Source: Synergistales bacterium
GTDB taxonomy: Bacteria; Synergistota; Synergistia; Synergistales; Aminiphilaceae
DNA: 39,212 nucleotides
Assembly: GCA_021736445.1 (NCBI GenBank)
Contig: JAIPGA010000015.1
Span: forward strand, 1 to 39,212
Reading direction: 5' to 3'
The notes beneath the pieces were generated by a model. It had not been told where the DNA came from, did not search any database, and saw only the letters and a list, made by a program, of their open reading frames with translations. Position 1 is the first letter of the stretch. Every line of letters starts with the position of its first letter. Of the stretch, positions 31,153 through 37,918 are shown piece after piece. Both the position numbers and the translations under genes were made by a program.

Positions 31153-31872
31153 TCATTCCAGGGCGTACTCGGAAAGCAGCACGATGTCGACCCGCCGGTT
31201 CAGCGCCCTGTGTTCCCGGGTATCGTTGGGCACAATCGGACGGTACTGGCCGAAGCCCACCGCCTCCATCCTCCTGGGACGCACCCCGGCTCTCTGCAGA
31301 TAGGTGACCACCGCCACCGCCCGGGAGGCCGAGAGCTCCCAGTTGTTCCGGAAATCATCGCCCCGGAAGGGCAGGTTGTCGGTGTGTCCCTCCACGGACA
31401 TGGGTACCGAGGTGCGCTGCAGCAGCTCGGCCAGCTTGGCGAGAATGCGCTTGCCCGGCGGCAGCAGCGTGGCGCTGCCCAGCTCGAAAAGCAGCTGGTC
31501 CGTCATGGAGATGGTCACGCCCCGCTGGTCCACCCGGACGGAGACCTCGTCTTCCAGGCCCTCCTCGCGGATCAGCGTCTGCACCTGACGGGCCACGTCG
31601 AGGATCTCCTGGGTCTGCTTCCGGGCCTCGCCTGCGTCGACACCGGTTTCGCCCTGGAAGACCTTGTCGGACTCCTGGGTGGTCTCGCCGCCCGGCATCA
31701 CGCCGATGGCGCCCTGGAAGGACATGATCATCTTCTGGAACTTCTGGACATCAATGGTGGAAAAGGCAAAGAGAAAGACAAAGAAGACAAGCAGGAGGGT
31801 CATCATATCGCCGTAGGTCATCAGCCATCCTGCGCCGCCTTCTTCATCCCTGGAACGGCGCTTCCTCGCCAT
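31153..31872 (-). CDS. motB: Flagellar stator protein MotB
   Basis: The 239-residue protein has a basic N-terminus and one membrane helix carrying the essential ion-binding Asp22 (LMTYGDMMTLLLVFFVFLFA). A plug and linker follow, then a C-terminal OmpA-like peptidoglycan-binding domain with SVEGHTDNLPF, NNWELSASRAVAVV and NRRVDIVL. With MotA it forms the torque-generating ion channel anchored to the wall. Proton or sodium use cannot be decided from the sequence. Confidence 0.97.
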   Translation of the reverse strand: MARKRRSRDEEGGAGWLMTYGDMMTLLLVFFVFLFAFSTIDVQKFQKMIMSFQGAIGVMPGGETTQESDKVFQGETGVDAGEARKQTQEILDVARQVQTLIREEGLEDEVSVRVDQRGVTISMTDQLLFELGSATLLPPGKRILAKLAELLQRTSVPMSVEGHTDNLPFRGDDFRNNWELSASRAVAVVTYLQRAGVRPRRMEAVGFGQYRPIVPNDTREHRALNRRVDIVLLSEYALE

Positions 31873-31927
31873 GGGCTCTCCTTCCCGAATCGAGATCCTC
31901 TACGACCCGCAGGCACAGACGCGGCGA

Positions 31928-32716
31928 CTACTCCTCCCCGCCGGTGTTCTTCTGTTCCTCAAGCACCTGCCGCTGCACCGGGGGCAGGAAGACCTTGAGC
32001 TTCTCCTCCACAATCCTGGGGTTCTCCCCCGCCTGGATCGCCAGAACGCCTTCCACCATCAGCTCCCGGGAGAGCACCTCTTCGGAGGTGCGGGCTCCCA
32101 GTTTGCGGGCCAGGGGAATCGCAAAGGCGTTGGCGAGGAAGGAACCGTAGAAGGTGGTGATCAGAGCGACCGCCATCCCCGGCCCCAGGGCATCGGGATC
32201 CTCGAGATTGCGCAGCATCTGGATCAGACCGATCAGCGTCCCCAGCATTCCGAAGGCCGGCGCCAGCTCGCCCAGGGAATCGAAGATCTTCTTGTTCTGG
32301 ACGTGCCGCTCCTCCAGCAGACCGATCTCCGTATCGAGGATCGACTTCACCAGCTCGGGATCCGTGCCGTCCACCACCAGCTGGATGGACTTGCCCAGAA
32401 AGACATCGTCCAGTTCGGCGGCGTCGTCTTCCAGCGCCAGGAGCCCCTCGCGCCGGGCCTTCTCGGCAAAGCTCACCATGGTCTGCACCAGCCCGATCAG
32501 ATCGGGGCTGCTTGCGAAGAAGGCCCGCCGGACCACCTTCCCGATGTTGAGGATGCGCTCCAGCGGATTGCTGATGATTGTGGCGCCCATACTGCCGCCG
32601 ATGACGATCAGCAAAGCAGGAAAGTTGACAAAGGCCCCTGCGTCGCCCCCGGCGACGATCCCCCCCACGACGAGGATGAAGGCCAGAGATATGCCGATAA
32701 CGGTTGCCAGATCCAC
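31928..32716 (-). CDS. motA: Flagellar stator protein MotA
   Basis: The 262-residue protein has four membrane helices (about 5-22, 32-50, 150-170 and 182-205) and a large cytoplasmic loop. Conserved segments include GLLALEDDA in the loop and PAFGMLGTLIGLIQML in helix 3. The GTG start has GGAGGT six bases upstream. A 55-base gap separates it from motB. A 92-base gap with no clear element separates it from flbD. Confidence 0.97.
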   Translation of the reverse strand: MDLATVIGISLAFILVVGGIVAGGDAGAFVNFPALLIVIGGSMGATIISNPLERILNIGKVVRRAFFASSPDLIGLVQTMVSFAEKARREGLLALEDDAAELDDVFLGKSIQLVVDGTDPELVKSILDTEIGLLEERHVQNKKIFDSLGELAPAFGMLGTLIGLIQMLRNLEDPDALGPGMAVALITTFYGSFLANAFAIPLARKLGARTSEEVLSRELMVEGVLAIQAGENPRIVEEKLKVFLPPVQRQVLEEQKNTGGEE

Positions 32717-32808
32717 AACGCCACCTCCAGAGAACAGTCAGAAGCACCGCGCTCATCCCAAACGGGGAGGACCACTCTGCATCGTATAGCTACATAGTAA
32801 AGCTCCCG

Positions 32809-33009
32809 TCACGAACCGTCAAAGGCCCCGCGGAATCTGGCGTCTTTGGCGGTACGGATGCGGTCCACCACCACACGCATCTGTTCGCGGACCACATAGC
32901 GGTGGCCGTTGGAGAGCAGGATCACCGTATCGGGCGTCGCTTCCACCGTCTCCACCAGGTCGACGTTGAGATAGAAGGTGCTGCCGTCGAACCGGGTTAC
33001 CTCGATCAT
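32809..33009 (-). CDS. flbD: FlbD family protein
   Basis: The 66-residue protein matches the small FlbD family found after flgE in many flagellar operons. It begins MIEVTRFDGSTFYLN, continues VETVEATPDTVILLSNGHRYVV and ends with a charged helix (RIRTAKDAR). The function is unknown. Its position 22 bases after the second hook gene supports the call. Confidence 0.9.
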   Translation of the reverse strand: MIEVTRFDGSTFYLNVDLVETVEATPDTVILLSNGHRYVVREQMRVVVDRIRTAKDARFRGAFDGS

Positions 33010-33031
33010 AGCGCCTCCATTGCGTCACAGG

Positions 33032-34936
33032 TTACCGTTTAAGGTTCACCGTCTCCTCCATCACCTCGTCGCTGGTGGTAATGATCCGGGCGTTGGCCTG
33101 GTAGCCCCGCTGGCCCCGGATGAGGTTGGTGAACTCCTGGGCGATATCCACGTTGGATGTCTCCAGGCTCATGCTCATCAGCTTGCCGGCCCGGCCCTCC
33201 GAAGGATTGCCCAGCTCGATGATCCCCGTGTTCGGTCCCTCCACGTAGACATTCTCGCCGGCCTTGCTGAGTCCGCCGGGGTTGTTGGCCAGCGCCAGCG
33301 GAATCCGGTAGAGCGGCACCGTCTGGCCGTTGTCGTAGATGCCCGAGACCCTGCCGTCCTGGCCGATCTGGTAGCTGGTCATCACGCCCATCCCGTGGCC
33401 GTCCTGGTAGTAGCCCTTGGTCGTGGAGGGAGAGGCGTACTGGGTAACCCCCTCGATGGGTTCCTTGTCGAAGTTGTCACCGTTGAAATCGAAGGTCACA
33501 CGGGTGGTCTCGGCTCCACCGGAACCGAAACCGATGCTCACAATGGGGTTCTCGGAGGTGATCGACCCCTGGCCGTCGAACGCCACCTCCCCGGTAGGCG
33601 GTTCGATGTTGAGTCCATCCTCGTCGGGGAAAGAAGCCCGCCACTGCCACCGGTCGGCGCCGATCTTCTCCCAGCGCATCTCCATGGTGTGAGCTGTCCC
33701 CAGCGAGTCGTAGACCTGTGTCTGGCTGACATGGACACCGGTATCCCGCTGGGTGATCCGGGCCACCTCGCCTTCCTCATCGTGGGGCAGATTCTGGTCG
33801 CTGTTGAAGACCACCGATCTGCCGTCCTCTGAGATAGTCGCCGTCAGATCACCTTCGGGGGTGGTGATGGTCCCCTCATAGTTCGTTCCGAAGCTCCCGT
33901 CCGGATTGAGCGGGATCTCCTCGGGAAAGGCATAGACATTCCCCTCGTGATCCCAGAGTGTCAATGTAGCGGCGTCACCATCGGCATTGAGACTGAAATC
34001 GGCGAGGAAGCTCCTTGTAGCCTGATTCTCGTAGGAGACCGAGAGACTCTTGTAATCCATGGCGTCGCTGAGATTCATCTTGATGTCGTGACCTTCACCG
34101 GCGCCATCGATATCGGGGATCGTCAGCATACCTGTCTCGCTGTCGAAGGTGAAATCGGCTCCCGAGAGTTCCGGCAGGCCTGTCTCGGTATTCACCCCGT
34201 CAAACTGGGCCTTCAGATTGGACTGCTGTTCGTTGCCGTCCGCATCGGTCCAGCTAACATCAAAGGTAACAAAATCGTCGGTAGTATCCCCTTCAAGAAG
34301 ATCAATTTCGTAGGTGGTTCCATCCACTGTATCCTGGAGTGTCACGTCCTCACCCACTCCAAGGGGCAGGTACATATCCAGCCGGCTGTCCAGATTGCAG
34401 CGGAAGCCCACCAGCGAGGTCTCCTCGCCGGGCTGCTTGGACCCCAGGGGCATACTGATGCTGGAGAGCTGCCCCGTGGAGATATAGCTCCCCGGGTTCT
34501 GGCTGTCCTCCTCCATGGCATAGCCCTGAAGGGTATGGCCCGTTCCCGCCTGGACCATGGTGTTGTTGGCGTCCAGCGTGAAATTGCCGGCCCGGGTGTA
34601 GAGGGAACGGCCGTCGCCATCCCTGAGCATATAGTAGCCGTCGCCCTGGATGGCGATCTCGTTGGGGTTGCCGGTGTACTCCACATTCCCCTGGCTGTAG
34701 ACCGTCTCGATGGCGCCCACCCGGGAGCCCATCCCGATCTGCATGGGGTTCACGCCGCCGCGGCTCCCGCTGGGGGCGTGGCCGCCGTGGGTGGTCTGGT
34801 AGAAGATCTCCTGGAAGCTCACCTCGTGCCGCTTGTAGCCAAGGGTCTCCACATTGGCCACATTGTTGCCGATCGTATCAAGGAAGGTCTGGTAGCTCTT
34901 GAGCCCCATGACCCCCGAAAGCAGGGATCGCTGCAT
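33032..34936 (-). CDS. flgE: Flagellar hook protein FlgE, second copy (634 residues)
   Basis: The protein has the rod/hook N-terminal signature (LDTIGNNVANVETLGYKR), the flanking TRAGNFTLDANN segment, a long variable middle part (about 200-400), and the C-terminal helix SNVDIAQEFTNLIRGQRGYQANARI. Its only Cys (C180) sits in RCNLDS, exactly 13 residues after K167, with N181 next. As I recall, this spacing matches the lysinoalanine crosslink residues of spirochaete hook protein. The ATG at 34936 has AGGAG nine bases upstream; a GTG two codons earlier is less likely. It follows flgD and precedes flbD, the usual position of the main hook gene. Confidence 0.94.
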   Translation of the reverse strand: MQRSLLSGVMGLKSYQTFLDTIGNNVANVETLGYKRHEVSFQEIFYQTTHGGHAPSGSRGGVNPMQIGMGSRVGAIETVYSQGNVEYTGNPNEIAIQGDGYYMLRDGDGRSLYTRAGNFTLDANNTMVQAGTGHTLQGYAMEEDSQNPGSYISTGQLSSISMPLGSKQPGEETSLVGFRCNLDSRLDMYLPLGVGEDVTLQDTVDGTTYEIDLLEGDTTDDFVTFDVSWTDADGNEQQSNLKAQFDGVNTETGLPELSGADFTFDSETGMLTIPDIDGAGEGHDIKMNLSDAMDYKSLSVSYENQATRSFLADFSLNADGDAATLTLWDHEGNVYAFPEEIPLNPDGSFGTNYEGTITTPEGDLTATISEDGRSVVFNSDQNLPHDEEGEVARITQRDTGVHVSQTQVYDSLGTAHTMEMRWEKIGADRWQWRASFPDEDGLNIEPPTGEVAFDGQGSITSENPIVSIGFGSGGAETTRVTFDFNGDNFDKEPIEGVTQYASPSTTKGYYQDGHGMGVMTSYQIGQDGRVSGIYDNGQTVPLYRIPLALANNPGGLSKAGENVYVEGPNTGIIELGNPSEGRAGKLMSMSLETSNVDIAQEFTNLIRGQRGYQANARIITTSDEVMEETVNLKR

Positions 34937-34980
34937 GGTCACTCACTCCTTGTCGTCCGCGCTCTGCCGTCTCCGTCCCC

Positions 34981-35400
34981 TCAGGAGACAGAGACGATGT
35001 TGTCCAGGACGGTGCTGTTTTCCTCACCCACATCGAGGATCACCTGGCCCTGGTCGAAGCGGATGCCCGTCACCTCGCCGGAGACCCGTTCGCCCTCGCC
35101 GTCGATGTACTCCACTGTCCGCCCCAGGTACCCCACCGAGGAGGAGAGGGAGACCCTGGTCAGGTTGTCCAGGCTTTCGCTCATGTTGGTGATCTGCTCC
35201 AGTTCGCTGAACTGGGCCATCTGGGAGATGAACTCCTTGTCCTTCATGGGGTCCATGGGGTCCTGGTTGGTCAGCTGGGTGATCAGGATCTCCAGAAAGT
35301 CGTCCTTCCCCAGACTGGAGTTCCCCGTAGTGGACTGCTGCTCTCCACCGGTGCCGTTGCTCATCATCTCGGCGCCGTTGACGCCTGTGCTCTGGATCAT
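34981..35400 (-). CDS. flgD: Flagellar hook-capping protein FlgD
   Basis: The 139-residue protein is a short FlgD. The conserved N-terminal half holds DFLEILITQLTNQDPMDPM, EFISQMAQFSELEQI and a helix leading to the YLGRTVEYIDGEG beta segment. It caps the growing hook and guides FlgE assembly. The large C-terminal FnIII/tudor domains of enteric FlgD are reduced, as in many Firmicutes. The ATG has AGGGG eight bases upstream. It lies between two hook genes, which is unusual. Confidence 0.93.
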   Translation of the reverse strand: MIQSTGVNGAEMMSNGTGGEQQSTTGNSSLGKDDFLEILITQLTNQDPMDPMKDKEFISQMAQFSELEQITNMSESLDNLTRVSLSSSVGYLGRTVEYIDGEGERVSGEVTGIRFDQGQVILDVGEENSTVLDNIVSVS

Positions 35401-35472
35401 GCCACTCACCCCTTATACTCAGGTGTCTGCTGCTCTATTCGGGAGCGCGCCCCGAAAGGGCCGCCGATCTGT

Positions 35473-37806
35473 TTACCGCTTGAGGTTCACCAGCTCCTCC
35501 AGGACACTGTCGGAGGTGGTCACCACCCGGGCGTTGGCCTGGAAGCCCCGCTGCCCCTTGATGAGACTGGTGAACTGCTGGGAGAGATCCACGTTGGACA
35601 TCTCCAGCGACTGGCCGGCGATCTTGCCGGAACCGCCCTGGGTGGCCGGCACATCCTGGGGCACGCCGGAGTTGGAGGTCTTCATGAAGGTGGTGTCGCC
35701 CACCTTCTGCAGCCCCTGTGGATTGGTGAAGAGCGCCAGGGCCATCCGGTAGAGCGCCTTGTTCTCGCCGTTGTCGTAGACACCGGTGATGGTGCCGTCC
35801 TGGCTGATGGAGAAGTCCTCCAGCACGCCCATGCTGTAGCCGTCCTGGTAGTACCCCTTGGTGGTGAACTCCGATCCGTACTGGGTGACACCCTCGATCT
35901 CGTCTTCATTGAAGGATTCCCCGGTGAAGTCCAGGGTGATCTCCTCGTCCTCGGCGCCCAGGGAGGCGAAGTTCGCCGTGATCGGCCCGGGGTTGCTCTC
36001 GGAGGTGATCAGACCGTCGGCGTTGAACTCGATGATGCCGGTGTTGCTGGACAGCGCGATGCTCTCGTCGGGAAACCAGGCCCGCCACCGCCACTGGTTG
36101 TTGTCGATCTTCTCGAAGCTCGTCTCCAGTACGTGGGCGTTGCCCTGGCTGTCGTAGATGTCGATCTTCGTGGCGTGGACGCTGGCGATCCGCTGGGAGA
36201 CCGACGCCAGCTGCTCGTCCTCGGCGTTGTTCGTGATATTGATTGATTTGTAGTCGGAGGAGAGGGTGAGATGGCAGGCACTCCCACTCGCTGTAACCGG
36301 AACCCCTTCTTCTCCTAGAAATATAGTACTGGTCGCCGTGTTCCCCGCGCAAAATGTATACGTTCCATCAATCTCAAAGGTTCCATCATCTTTGGTTTCA
36401 ATCGCTACAGGACTGCCGGAGTCATCTGAGGCATAATACTGCGTCCCCTCTTCTGACCAGAGGATCATTCCACGATCGCTTTTATCACCGCTCAAATCAA
36501 CACTCGTATCATCAGAGAGAGTTCCGTTGTCACCTGTTACTGTATCGCTAGTTCCCCCAAAAGCAGTTAATATCGTTGATGTATCGCTATTAGTGTTAAC
36601 CAAAGCCTCGACATCCGCACCAGTTGAAGTTATACTACTTACAGAATCAGTGCCCAAAGCAATATCGATTGTTTTGGTAAGATTATTTACTGATGTGACT
36701 TCTAAATCCTGATCTGCTCCGACAGGATCATTCAGCTTAACAGTCCACTCTCCAGCTGCACCAGAAATGTTTGATACAAAGTTAACTTCCGTGAGTTCAA
36801 GTTCAGAATAAAGCTCCAGGCTTTCCTGGTCCCCCTGGATTGTTTGCGCAAGAAACTTCTTATCTCCAATAGTCACGCTATCGAAATCAAGAATTTGGGC
36901 TATATTAAAGGACCACTTCTCGAATGTCGCCCCTCCACCGGTTTCCTCTATCGTTATTTCACCTGTTTCTGCATTGTAGCTGACTTCTCCTGAACCTATA
37001 TCATCGAAAATGCCATCACCCTGAGAAACCACGGAATCGTAGCTCAGTTCAGGCAACCCTGAGGTGGAATTGATGCCATCAAAGGAGAGATTCAGTTTCC
37101 CATGCTCTCCTCCCTCACCCGCGTTGATCGTAATAAAGCTGTCGCTTGTCAAACTACTGGAAAAGTTCAGGGAGTAGCTTGTCCCATCCACCGTCGCCGT
37201 AGATGTCACGTCGTTCTCATCGAGTCCCATGGGGAGATAGTCCTCCACGCGGCTGTCGAGGTTGCAGCGGTAGCCCACGGTGGTGGTCTCCTGGGCCTCC
37301 ATCTTCTGCCCCACGGGGATGTTGATGTTGTCCAGGGAGCTGCTGAGGACCAGCGAGGTGTCGGTCTCCGAGGCCTGCTCGTAGGCGTAGCCCTGGAGCA
37401 TGTACCCGGTGCCGGACTGGACGAGGTTGCCGCCGGCGTCCTTGACGAAGTTGCCCGCCCGGGTGTACATGCTGGCCTGGCCGTTTTTGACGACAAAGTA
37501 GCCGTCGCCGTCGATGGCCATGTCGGTGGAGTTGCCGGTGTACTCCAGATTCCCCTGGGTGTGGATGGTCTCGATGGCGGCGGTCTTGGCGCCCATGCCG
37601 ACCTGCTTGGGGTCGATCCCGCCGGTACCCGCGTCCTCGTCGGGCGCCACGGCGCCCCCCATGTCCTGATAGAGCATGTCCGCGAAGTTGGTGATGGATT
37701 TCTTGAATCCCACGGAGTTGACGTTGGCGATGTTGTTGCCCACCACGTCAAGGTAGGTTGTGTGTGTCCTGATGCCGCTCACGCCTGCCATCAATGAACG
37801 TAGCAT
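35473..37806 (-). CDS. flgE: Flagellar hook protein FlgE, first copy (777 residues), with an AT-rich interior
   Basis: The protein has the hook N-terminal signature (LDVVGNNIANVNSVGFKK), TRAGNFVKDAGG, and the C-terminal SNVDLSQQFTSLIKGQRGFQANARV. The centre is much longer than in typical FlgE. Residues about 226-499 are encoded by AT-rich DNA unlike the flanks, yet the frame stays open. K168, C181 and N182 repeat the K-x12-C-N arrangement of the other copy. Two further Cys residues, C486 and C511, lie at or just beyond the edge of the AT-rich part. The ATG has AGGAGG nine bases upstream. It follows fliK by 112 bases and precedes flgD. It could be a second hook or a distal hook component. Confidence 0.92.
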   Translation of the reverse strand: MLRSLMAGVSGIRTHTTYLDVVGNNIANVNSVGFKKSITNFADMLYQDMGGAVAPDEDAGTGGIDPKQVGMGAKTAAIETIHTQGNLEYTGNSTDMAIDGDGYFVVKNGQASMYTRAGNFVKDAGGNLVQSGTGYMLQGYAYEQASETDTSLVLSSSLDNINIPVGQKMEAQETTTVGYRCNLDSRVEDYLPMGLDENDVTSTATVDGTSYSLNFSSSLTSDSFITINAGEGGEHGKLNLSFDGINSTSGLPELSYDSVVSQGDGIFDDIGSGEVSYNAETGEITIEETGGGATFEKWSFNIAQILDFDSVTIGDKKFLAQTIQGDQESLELYSELELTEVNFVSNISGAAGEWTVKLNDPVGADQDLEVTSVNNLTKTIDIALGTDSVSSITSTGADVEALVNTNSDTSTILTAFGGTSDTVTGDNGTLSDDTSVDLSGDKSDRGMILWSEEGTQYYASDDSGSPVAIETKDDGTFEIDGTYTFCAGNTATSTIFLGEEGVPVTASGSACHLTLSSDYKSINITNNAEDEQLASVSQRIASVHATKIDIYDSQGNAHVLETSFEKIDNNQWRWRAWFPDESIALSSNTGIIEFNADGLITSESNPGPITANFASLGAEDEEITLDFTGESFNEDEIEGVTQYGSEFTTKGYYQDGYSMGVLEDFSISQDGTITGVYDNGENKALYRMALALFTNPQGLQKVGDTTFMKTSNSGVPQDVPATQGGSGKIAGQSLEMSNVDLSQQFTSLIKGQRGFQANARVVTTSDSVLEELVNLKR
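36310..37130 (-). other. AT-rich segment inside the first hook gene
   Basis: Base composition changes sharply within the gene. Hand counts give 23 of 60 G+C for 36541-36600 and 20 of 60 for 36661-36720, against 39 of 60 for 37501-37560 in the same gene. The segment encodes a Ser/Thr/Asp-rich part of the exposed hook domain. The boundaries are approximate. The change suggests that this domain was acquired or exchanged by recombination. Confidence 0.75.
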
Positions 37807-37918
37807 GCGAATCTCCCTCCTGTTGTCGTGTCGTTATCCGCAGGCATTCCGTTGCGCTCGCGCCTATTTGCACATCCATCCGTGGACATGCTGCCCCTCT
37901 CTGTGCTGCTCTCTATCG

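Noticed and set aside
32691-32698. GCCGATAA, resembling a sigma-28 -10 element
   Set aside because: It is on the plus strand inside motA, with no matching TAAA at the right distance and no downstream plus-strand gene.
36310-37130. The AT-rich part of the first hook gene as an inserted mobile element
   Set aside because: No terminal repeats, transposase or frame break is seen; the segment reads through as hook domain.
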